This document shows, piece by piece, positions 36,191-48,785 of a stretch of 64,000 nucleotides of DNA. The notes below the pieces were generated by a model. It searched no databases. It was not told the DNA's origin and was given only the letters and a program-made list of their open reading frames with translations. The first letter of the stretch is position 1. Each line of letters starts with the position of its first letter. The position numbers and the translations under genes are program-made. This stretch comes from Ceratotherium simum simum (lineage: Eukaryota > Chordata > Mammalia > Perissodactyla > Rhinocerotidae): contig NW_004454181.1 of the NCBI RefSeq assembly GCF_000283155.1, positions 19,589,206-19,653,205 on the forward strand. Reading direction: 5' to 3'.

Positions 36191-37939
36191 GGTAAAAAAA
36201 AAATGTGTGCCTTGGGTGGGGGCAGGTCATGTACATAGGGGAAGTGGGCTGGGTGGAGACTGCAGAGGAAGGGCAAGTACATGCTCTGCTGCCCCCAGCC
36301 CCAGCCAGTTGTCACCAAGGGGAGTGAGAGCCCAGTGGGGCCAGATGTTCCAGTTTGGCAAGATTTTTGGCAAGAATTAAAACTCTCCTAATTTTTAACT
36401 GTTGGTAACTAATTACAAAATTTTTAAACTCTGAAGGGAGGAGAGAGGGGAAAAAGTCACTTAGAAAGTGACTAACTTTAGTTAGTTAGTCATAGGCTAA
36501 CACTTTGAGATCTCTGGATCAAAAATGTCTCTAAGCTCCCTCCCAGCTCAAATATCCTCACTTCTAGGTGTACCTACTAATATTTCATTTGGGATATCAT
36601 ATTATTCTAAGTTTTGAAGACAGCATTTTATTCCTCTGCCCCAGTTTGCCAGTCCAGAAGTGGCCATGTTATTATTAGCATATTATTCCAGAAAATGATG
36701 ACATTTCCGTATATATTAATGGTTAACCATCACTGAGGATGTGGGTATATCCTATCTCCTTTGGCTAGGGGGCCTCCCTCTTGCTTCACTTCTCTCCAGA
36801 AGAATAAAAGAGTAGACACGTTGAAGTTCTTTGAAATGACAGTAACATGGAAATCTGCTCTGCAGAATGAATCAACCAACCACACATAACCACCCACTCA
36901 TTCAGACACTTTAAGATGATATATAAATATCTACTCAGCAAAGGGTGACTATTGGGCTCTTTCATTGGTGATGTGTGGGAGTGGACCTTGATGCTAATTT
37001 ATGTTGATTACGGAGTATGGTAATACTTTATCTTGCCATTGAAAAATCGTATTAGAAACTGCCCTGTTTAAGACTTCCAGAATCACATCCTCAGTCCTCT
37101 GCCCTTCCACTCCCCCAACCCCACCTCAAACAGCTACTGCACAGTGAGACTGCAGAGTATTGTCACCTCTTAGGTGACCTGTAGGAGCCTTCGTTTTTCC
37201 TCATTCTGGGCTTTTTGCCATCTCATTTACAGGTAGCCTGAATTATCTTGAGCTACTCTGCACATCTCTATTTATATCCTGCTTGTCAGACAGTTGGAGG
37301 AAAGTTCCCTTTTGTGGCTCATCTTTCTGCATATAAGTAGAAATAGAGACCATGCTTTACATTCTTGCAGTCTTCTCTGTGTGACCCCACAGACTCCCAA
37401 ACCTCTGTGCTCGAATAACTGTGCCTGTATTTCAAGTAGGAGAGTTGACAAAGGCAAATTTATTTCATAGAATCTTGCGTGGTCCAAAGAGGGTGAATCC
37501 TGGCACACTGTAGCTCATGGTAATTGCTCTCCCTGCTATTTTTTTCTTCATTCATAAATACTGAGATTTTCTTTGGCTGGATGTTTATGGGAGAGTTTAG
37601 GCTAGTGAGGTTTCCTCTCTAAGCAGTAGCTGTATGGAAGGTGCACCGTTGTGGAGAGAGGCAGCCTCAGAAGGTAACTACTCCTAGGGTTCCGATTTTT
37701 GAAAAAGCATAGGCTTGGGCCAAAGACGCTAAATTGTCACCACCCAGGGTAACGCACAACTCTGGCTTGCGTGCCCGCCCTGCCTTTACATCACTTGGGC
37801 AAATTCCTGAGGACTGTGTGCTGGAGATCTTGAAAGGACTCGGGGAGTGTTGATATTGTGCTTGTTCTCCTGAGGTTCAGGTTGTGTTTACTTGAATTTA
37901 AGGCCATCTGTGGCATCGTTTTCTCTATTTTTCCCCCCG

Positions 37940-38170
37940 TGGCAAAATGCGATGCCCTCCCAAAGCTATAGTGCAGGGACCCTGTCAGCTTGCATGCGCT
38001 AACACTTTATTATCTAATGATCTAATATGCAACAAGGCAAAGTGCCGGTGCTCATCATTCTGACACAGAATGCCGGGAGAAGTGACTAAATTACTTTATG
38101 TACCATTAGCGTGAGCAGCTATGGTGAACTCACCGGCAGCATTTATGCAAATGCCTGTGAATACACTCTA
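37940..38170. promoter_or_regulatory. Candidate enhancer with octamer motif
   Basis: This repeat-free stretch contains a perfect octamer ATGCAAAT at 38145-38152, the POU2F1/POU2F2 site used in B-cell genes, near taatgatctaatatgc and aattactttatgtaccatta. Function is inferred from motif content and gene context. Confidence 0.35.
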
Positions 38171-38230
38171 GTGGCTTTGTCAGGAAGCCCTCTGACAAGC
38201 AGTTTAAATGCTCATTTTTTTTTAGGGGAC

Positions 38231-38250
38231 TTTTTTTTTTTTTTTTTTTG
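38231..38250. repeat. Poly(T) run
   Basis: About 19 T residues between gggga and ggcatgcatg. No retroposon body is evident. Confidence 0.8.
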
Positions 38251-39184
38251 GCATGCATGTGATTTTCTCCCTTCCTCCTTTCTTTTCTCCTCTCTCTCCC
38301 CTTTTTGGACTATTGGAGCACTTGCCTCCTCCATGATTACTGGGGAGATCTGAGCAGGTCAGAGAGCTCAGTGGGCCATCAGTAGGTGCCCTTTCCAGGA
38401 GTGGGATTAAGGCCTCATTCTGGTGTTTTCCAGATTTGGGTTTTTTTTTAATTGTTAGGAATTTGTACAACCTTCATATTTATTTGAAAAATCAGTAGAA
38501 CTATTAATCAAGATGAATATTTTAATGTTCATGAGTTCTGACCTGAGGTCTTACTTGATTTTGTGACTCAAATATGGATGTTTTAAGCACCTCACTTTTT
38601 AAAAATGAAAAACGATTGAAATTTAGCTTTTGTGGGCATCAGATATGAATGAATTGAATTTGCCTTCAAAGTAATTATAAATATTGAGACGTGAAGTGTA
38701 AATGTGTCAGGATCCCAAAATAAAACAAATCAAAATGAAAGTGGGGTTTGGTCAAACTAAAAATACTTTGTAGAATCAGGAGTGGTGATAGAATCACTGG
38801 GCCCATCTCCTTGCTGTAATTACACCGTTAGAGAAATAGAATCGGATTTTGGTCACCACCAGTTAGTTCTGACCTTTCCCTTGTAGTGTCCCCTTCCAGC
38901 TGTCCCTGACAATATGGTGTTATTCTTGCTCTTTAGCGTTTGACCTTCTTTAATCCTTTTGCTCCAGACGAAAGCAGTTTTTGCTTCTGTTGGTCGCCCC
39001 TGGGCATCCAGCCCCATTGACTCCCTGTGTCCTGCTGCACTTAAATTTGTTGTTTTAAGGACATGTGGAGAAAGATGGTTCAGGCTTGGGGAGATTACTC
39101 CAAAATGAGAGACAGTGTGGAGCTTCCAATAGAAAGGAGAGGCCCCCTCCTCTCCCCTCTGTGTAATGAGGCCCTACAAAGTGG

Positions 39185-39370
39185 CTAGTAAATATCAGTT
39201 GGATCTGATAGAAGGAGGCTCGGGCTGTCTGATGGAGAGCTGGATTTGGTCCTGACTCTGCCATTAACTAGCTGTGTGACTCTGGGAAGGTCACTTTGCT
39301 TCTGTGGCCTCGGTTTTGCATGTGATCAATGAGAGCTAGGTTGGGTCATCTCTAGACCTCCTTTTAGCAT
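39185..39370 (+). mobile_element. MIR-family element
   Basis: Sense MIR/MIR3: cctgactctgccattaacta, gctgtgtgactctgggaagg, ggttgggtcatctctagacc. Confidence 0.7.
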
Positions 39371-39559
39371 GCGCTGTTCTTTAGTGCTCTGAACTGAAGC
39401 CCATGACACATGCCTTCCCTTGTCTGGCACCTCCTTCAGGAGTTGCCCTTGGAGAAACAGGGCTTTAGGAGAACAGAGAAATCCACTGGCTGTTTCTAGG
39501 ATAGCCCTTTCTTTGGATCTCCAGCCAAGGAATAAGGTCAGTAAGGTGGACTTCAGATC

Positions 39560-40110
39560 ATTCCTTCCTCCATTCATTCATACTAAGCATCTGCTACATG
39601 CCAGACACTAAGCTAGGTGCAGTGGCACAAGGCAGATCCAGTCCCTGTCTTCACAGAATTTATGATGTAAATAGAGAAGAAAGATATTAAACAAAATTTA
39701 TAACTAACTCATAAGAGTTGTGCATAAAAGGGGGACCATAAAAGGAGTGGAGAGGAGTAAGGTGTCAGGGAAGCCTTCTTTGAGGAAATCACATTTATGC
39801 CAAAACCTAAGAGATGATAAGTTTTCACCAGGCAACGGGAACAGAAACAAATTTCCAGGCAGAGAGGACAGCTTGTGCAAAGGCTGTTTTGCTTAGGTGG
39901 GTTTAAGGAACCAAAAGGAGACTGGGATGGCTCCTGTTGCTCCCAGCAGCTGAGAGGGTGGCAGGAGATGAGACTGGGGTGGCTGCAGAGGGCCAGATCA
40001 TGCAGGCCCACGTGGGATGCCCAGGCCGTGGTCAGTGGCTATTGTGAAATTGTGTGGAGGGCCAAGCAGGGCTTTGATGAACTCAGTGTCAATTATAGGG
40101 ACTCCTAGCG
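39560..40110 (-). mobile_element. L2 3' region
   Basis: Antisense L2: cattcattcatactaagcat, catgccagacactaagctag, agtccctgtcttcacagaat, tcagggaagccttctttgag and caggcagagaggacagcttg appear in consensus order. Confidence 0.75.
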
Positions 40111-40589
40111 TGTCATGAAAGCCCCGGGCAAGATGGCTCTGAGTTGCTTATAACTTTACCCTTCCCTGCTGGCCTTGGGAAGCTCACCAGGGAGTAGGCT
40201 GTGCCTCGGAGCTGTCCCTCTGATCACTCCTCTTTCTAGCAATAGTGCATGTGTTCAAAATAGGAAGAAAGTCAAATATTTTGAGAGTTCTTTTTCCAGA
40301 TGGTTTTGGCTTATTGATACACTTTTTTCATAAGTACCTTAGAAAGAGTTTACCTATTGACTTCTTTTTGAGTTTGTAGAGACTTACCTTTTTAAGACCT
40401 TCAGACTGGAGGGCTGCTGCTTTATTTGACCTAGGAAATGTATATTGCTTGTCTAACTCCAACTGAAAAACCTAACGTTGGGTGAGTGAAAATAAAATAA
40501 ACAACAGAGAGAAATCTACCCTCCAAATTTATTTTTTCCCTCTCACCATGGGCAATGTCTGAGTCACAGCTCAGGCTGAGTGAAGAGCC

Positions 40590-40690
40590 ATTGAAGTACA
40601 GAAGGTTGTCTAGTACACCTCCTCATTTTCCAGAGAAGGAAACTGAGACCTGGAGAGAGGATTTAACCTCACCCTCACATAGCTAGTTTT
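40590..40690 (-). mobile_element. MIR-like fragment
   Basis: Antisense: cctcctcattttccagagaa then ggaaactgagacctggagag, followed by tcacatagctag. Confidence 0.5.
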
Positions 40691-41591
40691 CAAAATCCAT
40701 TTAGTGTTCTTTGCACTTGCACGTGGTATGCTGGCTGGCATGTGTGAATTTTAGGATTTGCACAGCTTTATGGTCTCTGGATAACACAAGATGTTGGAGG
40801 ACTTGGGGTCCACCCTTGATGCCTTTACAATTCAGGTTCATCGAGGCTTGCAGGGGTCTCTCTGGGTCTCTCAGGATCATGAGAAGAATGTCTGTAAAAT
40901 CTCTCCAGCTTCCTAATAGAAAGCACATTCAAAACACAAGGGCAGAGGATGAACGACACAGAGCTTTACACTTAGACAACGGCCCTTCATGTAACTGGTT
41001 TTGGTGTAGAACTCCAGCCAGGCCGGCTTAGGCAAGAATGATGAAGGGTCCGAGTTAAGTAGAAAAATATCGGCATCATCTTGTGTTACTGATGGTGGCA
41101 TATTACGTCTTATCAATTGATTTTCCTACTTGAAAAAGGAAGACAGATGCAAGAACAGAACATTAGGGTTAAGAATATCCAGATGTGTCATACAACAGAG
41201 CACAGAGGCCTTGGATTTTTCAAGCATCAAATCAGGCCTTTTTCTTTGAGCAGTGGGTAAGATGTCTTTTGTCTTCCCTTGCAATAGAAATGATGTGGTA
41301 AGGAGGCAAGATAATCAACAAGCATGTAAGTAAAGACTGGTTTTCAGCGTATCCTCTGAGTAATCCATAAAGCAGATAACACCAAAAATTTTAACACTGG
41401 GGACTTGGTAGCCAGCAAGCTCTCAGCATCAGGCAAATTGAAGAGTTCATGAGCCACAGGTCACTGCTAAGCAGGTGATCTTTGTTATCCTTATTTGAAT
41501 ATGACACTACCAACAGCATTGCTGACAAAGGAGAGATAGTTCAGGACTTTGCTGCCCTGCTTAATGGTGACCAGGCCAGGTAGTAATATGT

Positions 41592-41612
41592 ACTATTATT
41601 ATTATTATTGCT
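41592..41612. repeat. (ATT)n short microsatellite
   Basis: Five ATT-type units (tattattattattatt) precede a MIR. Confidence 0.8.
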
Positions 41613-41624
41613 ATTGTAGTTATT

Positions 41625-41865
41625 TTTGATCTATTATCAGCTAACATTTATGGAACATTTACTCTGTGCCAGCACTGTGGTAATCATTTTACTTATGAAA
41701 TCCTCCAATAAACCTGATGCGCTATGACAATTATTATCCACGTTTTACAGATGAGAAAATTGGGATTTAGAGAGGGTCAGTAACTTACCCAAAGCCACAA
41801 AACATATGAGAATTGGACCTGGGACTCCACCCCAGGTCTACGTAACCACATGGCTCTGTGTAATG
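41625..41865 (-). mobile_element. MIR
   Basis: Antisense MIR: cagctaacatttatggaaca, tttactctgtgccagcactg, acgttttacagatgagaaaa, acttacccaaagccacaaaa. Confidence 0.8.
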
Positions 41866-41884
41866 GTAGTACTAAGAATAATGA

Positions 41885-42075
41885 AAATAAACACTCTTTG
41901 AGTCCCTACTGTGCTGCGCACGTAGTGCTGTAGGCACCTCATTGTAAAGATGAGGAAACCAAGGCTAGAGAAAGGTCAAGTAACTTGCCCAGAGTTGCAC
42001 AGCAAAGAAGTGGCAGATCAGGGTTCAAACCCAAAGAGCCTGACTTTGGAGGCTGTGCTCTCAACTACTTGCTTT
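41885..42075 (-). mobile_element. MIR, second copy in tandem
   Basis: Antisense MIR: gtaaagatgaggaaaccaag, aagtaacttgcccagagttg, gcagatcagggttcaaaccc. It lies some 20 bp after the previous MIR in the same orientation. Confidence 0.78.
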
Positions 42076-44724
42076 CTACATCCTACTAAAATTCTTTCCA
42101 TCTCTTTTCCTACTGTTCTTATTTTTTCTCAGTACAAGCAAGGGAATTATACTGGTATCTTAAATAGACCTTTCAAAAGTTAGCCCAGAGCACATCTTTT
42201 TGAAAAAAAAAAAATGAGCATACTCTGTATGTTTACCTTATAGTTCATTTTCCTTCAATAACTTATTTTTTCCCTGCCTATATCACATTCTGCTAGTCAA
42301 AGAAAATACTGATTTTATTTGATGACTGGTATATTTTCTATGGAGCTGGCAAGAGAAGAAGGAGGCTGGTAATATTTTATTTATTTGCAAGGATGTTGTA
42401 ACTCATGTCTGCAGAAATCATTTGTTGATCATATGGGCTCCCTGGCACGTGTACAAGGTAGAGAAGAAGGAGACCATGAGACAACTGTGAAATTGTGACT
42501 TAGCGACTACTAGGATGCTCACAGTCTCCTTGTCAGGGCACTTAAGGGTTACTAAACCTCATGCTCCCAATAATGTGGAAAACTGATACGGATTTGGGGA
42601 GGCTGTTTTCTTACATGGATTTCTTGACAAACCTGTCAACTGTGGGAAGCTTCCAGTATTTGGTATTTTGTGTGACCTAATAAATGAGGGAACCACACCT
42701 AACTCATTTTAATAAGCCCACAAGTGTGTGTGTATGTTGTGGGTGGGCGGGGGGGGGTGCGGAGCAGATGGGGAGAGTGGTGCTTTCTGCTTTTATTTTA
42801 GACAGAAATGACAGGAGTTTTTTGTCATATATTTTTTAATACATATATTTTAATTTTTTAACTTATATTCAGTTATAAAAGCATCATAATCCAATTGTGT
42901 TTATTTGCATAGTTGGTTGTTCCAAACCAAGGGCCTCTTTCTACTTACTTGCCACAGGAGCTTCCCTCACTTGAGAATTTCAGAGGATTCAAGAGATGCA
43001 AATGTGCAAAGAAAGCTTCTATGTACTGGTCATAAACCTTCTTAAGATGAGATATTTTGGGGGCAGTGGCCAGGAGTGGGTTTCAAACATTTTTACTTGA
43101 ACATTTTCAGTTATGCATGCAGAAATAAATAAAAACAGAGCACTGACACCTTTGCTACATGACCTCAAGTGTGTACTTTGATTTCTTTGATTTTCTCAGT
43201 TTCCTCATCTATTGGGTAGGGGAGGGGGGCTTGGTAGAGTCCTGTGTGTCCTGATGATTTGTTGTTTGAACCCAGCTGATTCTGTGAGAGGTCCCCTGTC
43301 TCCTGAGGTGCTACACATACCCTGCCTTCGTGAGTGGCCACCAAAATGCCAAGGTGATGGTCACTGCACAGGACAGATCTAAGGCCAGCTTCCTTCACCT
43401 TGGGCATTTCTGCAGGAGGTTAACAGTGGGTTCCAGGAATCCTGGCAAAGTCACAAAGTGGCATACGCAGCCACTCGTGCCTTAGGTAGCTCTCACCCTA
43501 CGTTCGTCTCTTTGAATTCCTTCAGCTGAGATGGTGTAATGTGGAATCCACTTGATGGTTAGCAGTAAGCTTTTAGACTAGGTTTCTCATGCAGTATGTG
43601 AGATGGTTTTAGGTGACGGGGAAAAACATTAAATTTTTTTTTTTAAATAGTTATATGTCTATCTTAATGCATAAGCAAAAAATACAAAGCACTCCAATGT
43701 TGTGATCTCACAGCTGTTCTTGCTTAGGGCAAGACTGAATTTAAAGAAAAAGTAAGTCAATCTAAACAAAAATAGCGACTAAATAATATTAAGTCAGTCA
43801 TAGCATAAGTGGTACAGGGATGGAACAAAGTCAGGACTGAAGTTTGGGAAACTGTTTTAGAGGGCTTAAGGGTTGAGGGAAGTAATAATTCTTTCAAGTC
43901 ACCAGGAAACAGTGTAGGACCCTGGGAAACATTTTTTTTTTAAAGAGTCAAATATTGTTTTTTAGAAGAAAACCTTTTTAGCTCAGTTTGCCATTAGAAT
44001 AGACTTAATGTCCTCATAGGATTTAAGAAATCAAAACGTCTCCTAAGCTGTTAACTCTGTTTTTATTTTTAAACAAGTAGTGTCTGCATGTCAGAGAGCA
44101 GAAATTAGTGTGGAAAGGAGGATTTGAGTCAGGGGAGAGAATCAGCCCGGGTCCACCCAGGCAGCACATTATGATAATATATATGGAACCAGCTGGACAC
44201 TGAGCAAAGCTGACATTGTGTTGTCAGGGGCAGAATTGCCCATCAATTTCTGAGATAGGATTTGAGTTCAAATGACAGAAAGAGCAGCAACTGTGTTGAA
44301 ACTGATGCATGGGGGAGGGGCAGGGCAGGCAGGAACCAGCCAGGCCTAAAGACAGGAAGCACTGGTACCTCCGGAAGGGGGTGGCTCTGTTTTCTCATCT
44401 GGCTGCTACCCTTCCTTCTAACCTTAACATCTGTCAGCAAGATCCACCTGGGCCCTTGCATGATTAGAGCCCACTACAGGGGGAGCTTACTGGTGCTAAT
44501 TTTAACCCCCAAGAGAATGGGGTGCCTGCTGCTGGAATGGGGACCAGATCAGCCTAGGAAACTGGATTCCACGGAGCCACTGCTTATCCACTTAGGAAGC
44601 CCCGTGTGGGTGTAGTGGATTGTTAATGACCACTGGAAGGCTTCTCAACTTCTAGGCTACTCTGTTTAGTTCTTTAATATCTTAACAGCTCTGCTGATTC
44701 TTCTTTAGTTCGTTTGCTTATCCA

Positions 44725-45150
44725 TTCAGCCATTCCATCATTCATTTATTTAACATATATTTGTTGATTGATTGTCTATTGTATTAGACAATAGGGATTC
44801 AGAAGTGAACAGAACTCAAGGCAGGGACAGCTGTTGACATTATGAGGTATATAGTCATGCTTGTGTGCATATTTATGTGTCGATATTAAGCAAATAATTG
44901 CACACAGAATTACTTAAATTACATTGATGGTGAGCACCGTAAAGGAGCAATACAGACCGCTCAGAGAGCTTTAAACAAGGGGTGTCAGCCAAGTCTGAAG
45001 ATTCAGGGACACTTTTAAAATTTAAAATAAGAATTACTAGCATTTCATCAAGCAAAGAGAAAAGAACATTTTAGGCAGAGAGGAAAGCATGTTCAAAATT
45101 CCACATGGGGACAAAATAGAAGTTTGGAGGAAGGCTAGTAAGGAAGGTAG
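44725..45150 (-). mobile_element. L2 3' region, diverged
   Basis: Antisense L2: cattccatcattcatttatt, aacatatatttgttgattga, acaatagggattcagaagtg and, further on, ttttaggcagagaggaaagc. Confidence 0.6.
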
Positions 45151-45329
45151 GTTAGTTCTGAGATTCATTTTTAAGAAATAAATTTGGAAATTTCCCACAA
45201 GTTGGTTTCTCTTTGACTTGGAGATTTGGGTCCAGTGTATTTTCTTAGTCACAGGCTAACAGAACTCTGCCCAGTAAAGGGCTAGCTTTTAGACCAATGT
45301 TTTTTGAGTGATGACGATTTTGCTGTTAT

Positions 45330-45470
45330 GATAGCAGCCTTTGAGCATTTACTACCCATCAGGTTCAGGCTAAGCACTTTGTATCAACTCTTTTAATGCT
45401 CTTAACACCATAGGAGGGCACTACTATCATTCTCCCCATTTAGCAAATGAGGGAAACTGAGGTCATCCTT
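45330..45470 (-). mobile_element. MIR fragment
   Basis: Antisense MIR: cctttgagcatttactaccc, tctccccatttagcaaatga, gggaaactgaggtcatcc. Confidence 0.65.
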
Positions 45471-45629
45471 CAAAAATGTGGTTGTGGCCAAACAGAAAAA
45501 GAGTTTTTCATAACTGCAGCATTTGGACCTCCAAGCAGCTGAGCCCCGGCGGCCATCACCACTGTTCTTTCCCCCTGTTTAGTCAGTACTGATCCCCTCA
45601 CATTGGACTTCAGAGGTGGAGAGAAATTC

Positions 45630-45910
45630 TCCTGCTATTTGATCACGTAATATAATTCCTGCTTCAATTGAAGCAAATTGACGACGTTACTCAAAGGCAA
45701 ATTGAAAAGCCAGATCTGTGCTAAATCCCCAGGGTGCGTTAGTTGGCATGTGCGGTGATATATGGGAAGGTGCTTTTCTGGGTTAAGATAAAAAATCCTG
45801 GTATCACGTCACGCTATCGGGCACCCCATCTCAATCTCCCTGTGCCAGCCCTGCAATTTGAAATACTCAGTGGACAGAAAAGAAACTTTATAGAAATTAG
45901 GTGATCATCA
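45630..45910. promoter_or_regulatory. Candidate enhancer with palindrome and EBF-like site
   Basis: The stretch has no recognisable repeat. It contains the 14-bp perfect palindrome gcttcaattgaagc (45661-45674), an EBF-type tccccagggt (45726-45735, CCC-NN-GGG spacing) and aaaggcaaattgaaaag. It reads like conserved regulatory sequence; no test was possible. Confidence 0.35.
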
Positions 45911-47004
45911 TCCTTATCAGATGAATATGATGCCATCTGTATGATTTTAGCATCCTCAGAAAAAAGGAGATTTACCTGGAGAGGAGCAAGAGAAAATCTG
46001 AGGCATGGATTCTAGGACTTTTCTGCCAGCCTGCCTTGGGCAAGTTGACTGGGAGATGACCTAGTAATTAAGATCCTGCTTAAATGTATGTTGCTGGTCA
46101 GTCGTAACAGAGGCACCGACATGGGAAGCCAGACGGTAACCAGAGAAGGAAAGGAAAAGTGAAACACAAAAGTAACACTCTCTAGCCCACAGGGCACAGA
46201 AATAGATTTTAATTGGCTAAATACTTATCTGACCACTAAGCATGAAAGCGGAACCCAGGTACTAGTATATTTTTATCCCAATCTGTGAAATTAATCAATA
46301 TTTTTTATGTGAACATATGCTCCTGTGTTGCTGGCTTATTTAATTGACAGTTGCAATCAGCAGGACACCAGTTGTTCAAACCCACATTCTTCCCATAGTT
46401 CTAGGGAGACATGCAGCAGGAGATCACGGAGCTAGAGGCACAGACAGTGTCAGATTTGGGGCCTCTTCTCAACACATAAGTTTCTTTCATTGACCTTGGG
46501 GCAAAGTAAGAAAAACTTTAAGAGATAAGCACATGTAAAATACATAGAAATAGCAGTAGACTTTGGCAGTTATTTAGAAGAATGATTAAAATTAACATGG
46601 TTGGTACACATCAAGAACTTTCTTTAATTTTTTATTGTTCTTTGTCTACCTCTCTTTTGGGCACAGTTAGGAAGCCAGCAGATACTGAACAGCTGCTGTA
46701 TGCTGGGCCTGAGGCAGATGCTTTTAGGTGTCTTACGTGTGGGTTGGTGGAGGGGAAGATGTCCCAGCAGTTCCAATGTATTTTATCATTTCTTCATGGA
46801 GGAGGAAAACATAGTTTTGGTCATTCTTTGCTAAAATCTTCTGGCTGAATCATCAAACTAGCTTTGCTTTTCCAGTTACTATTACCTGCAACAAATCTAT
46901 AAAGTCAGACCTCAGATTCCTCTACCTTTCAACTTTGACAGAATCCTAAAAACCCGTCTTGATATGGTTAGCTAAAGCCTGTGGAATCCAATCTTTGTTG
47001 CTCA

Positions 47005-47026
47005 AAAAAAAAAAAAAAAAAAAAAA
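47005..47026. repeat. Poly(A) run
   Basis: About 22 A residues follow gttgctc. No SINE or pseudogene body was recognised upstream, so it is recorded as a simple repeat. Confidence 0.8.
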
Positions 47027-47689
47027 CAAGATGGGGAAAATGTAATTAGGGTATTATTTTAGGATAACCTATTTAATCAGTCAACTTTTATTATTTTCTT
47101 TATATGTGCAAAATTCTGTAATGAACACCACTGAGAAGGATAATGTCCAGCCTGAAAATGAAAGTTAGGGGAAGCTGCCCTCCACTTCAGAAATGGAGGT
47201 TCCCATAGTGCTGCTCTCACTTGTCTAAGATGGTCAGACCCTGACTGTGTGGTTAGCAGCCCAACTTGTAACAATAGAAAAGCTTCTGAGCTTGGAAGTC
47301 TGGCAGTATTTTCAATGTTCCTGTGTTTAAATTGGCACCTGTGGTATTATATTAGGATGCCATTTTTTCAACTTGGAAATAGAAGAAGGTAGAAAGAGAT
47401 TTTGCTATAATTCATATGTGGGGCTGAGTCTTAGGGGGAAAATAACTTTACTTGGAAATAGAGTAGTAATATTCAGTAAAGTTAATAAATATCCACCCTC
47501 TATCTTGGGAATAAGGAGTTGCACAACCATGATTTTATGGGACTTTTGCTGTACTTACATGATTAAAGTGAATATTTTAGCCAAACTGAGCAGAAATTTT
47601 AGATAAATACCAAAATTGAAGGGTAGTTTGGGTGTTTTAAATATTTGACTTTATCAACCAATGTGGACTCTCCAAGTCTCAAGTTTAAG

Positions 47690-47783
47690 TGAGTCTCTGA
47701 GATTCAGTTACCTCATTTGTAAAGAGGAATTTAGAATAACATCCGTTTGCCTACTACTCAGGGTTGATTTTAAAAATAATTGA
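47690..47783 (+). mobile_element. MIR fragment interrupted by ERE
   Basis: Sense MIR: gattcagttacctcatttgt, aaagaggaatttagaataac, ctactactcagggttgattt, then the SINE. The expected continuation may be the short diverged stretch after 48050. Confidence 0.55.
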
Positions 47784-48042
47784 GGGGCTGGCCCAGTGGC
47801 ATAGTGGTTAAGTTCGCGCGCTTGGCTTCGGCGGCCTGGGGTTCGCCAGTTGGGATCCTGGGCACAGACCTACATACCGCTCATCAAGCCATGCTGAGGT
47901 GGCATCCCACATAGAGCAAATAGAAGGATGTACAACTATGACATACAACTATCTACTGGGGCTTTGGAGAGAAAAAACAAAAAAGGAGGAAGGTTGGCAA
48001 CATATGTTAGCTCAGGGCCAATCTTCCTCAAAAAAAAAAAAG
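47784..48042 (+). mobile_element. ERE-type SINE
   Basis: The element begins ggggctggcccagtggcata, continues with agtggttaagttcgcgcgct, and has the family middle (tcatcaagccatgctgaggt) and tail (ttagctcagggccaatcttc) before a poly(A) at about 48029-48041. A short imperfect duplication (ataattga at 47776-47783, agaattga at 48044-48051) flanks it. It interrupts a plus-strand MIR. Confidence 0.9.
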
Positions 48043-48544
48043 AAGAATTGAAATAATGTATGGGCAAGCCCTTTAAAAACTTCACAATGCTAGTTAATTC
48101 TCAGCTATTGATTAAGTGCAGAGTACTGTCTATCCAGTTTGTGAATGAATGAGGTCCCTGCCTGCAAGGGATGTGTTGACAGTTGGCTTGATTTGTGTAC
48201 ATATATACATGCCCAGTTATACACATACACACACACATATATCAAGATAAAAGTTCAAGGAAAAGTGCAGTAAGTGACAAATGAGTGGGAAAGACATGGA
48301 GGAGGTCACTGAAGTGTTAGTGTCCTGTAGACTGGGATAGATAGAAACAGCTTCATGCAAAAGACCAGTCTTTTTGTCAAAGTACTGTTTGACTGGGTGG
48401 AAGTGAGTGGTATAACCTTCCTGAAAAAGAAATGGTGGAAATGTGCAAAGCATGTTTGAAGACAGTAGCTTTGTAGAGCCTGTCATCATCATCATCTTCA
48501 TTATCTTCCTCTTCCTTCTCCTGCAACTCCTCCTCCTCTTCATT

Positions 48545-48785
48545 CTGTCTCCCATTTATTCATGGCTTACTCTGTGCTGAGCTCTGTACACGTAGATTAA
48601 CTCATGTAAACCTCACAACAACCTCATGAGGTGGGTTCTCTTATAATTATTATTCCCAATTAAAGTGGTAGAAACTGAGGCTTAAGAAAAGTAATTTGCC
48701 CAAGCTGGTAAGTGGTGAAGCTGGAATGTGAGCTGAGGCTTCCCTAAGCCAGAGCCAGTGGTCTTTACCGCCGCCAAGTCCTGCC
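48545..48785 (-). mobile_element. MIR, near full length
   Basis: Antisense MIR: ggcttactctgtgctgagct, caacctcatgaggtgggttc, aatttgcccaagctggtaag, gccagagccagtggtcttta. Confidence 0.8.

Noticed and set aside
42996..43003. Second perfect octamer ATGCAAAT
   Set aside because: It lies in ordinary intron without other regulatory character; an eight-base match is expected by chance about once or twice in a window of this size counting both strands.
47005..47026. Processed pseudogene tail
   Set aside because: No gene-like sequence or target duplication was recognised upstream of the A run.
47784..48042. tRNA gene on the plus strand
   Set aside because: Same reason: SINE head of an ERE copy.
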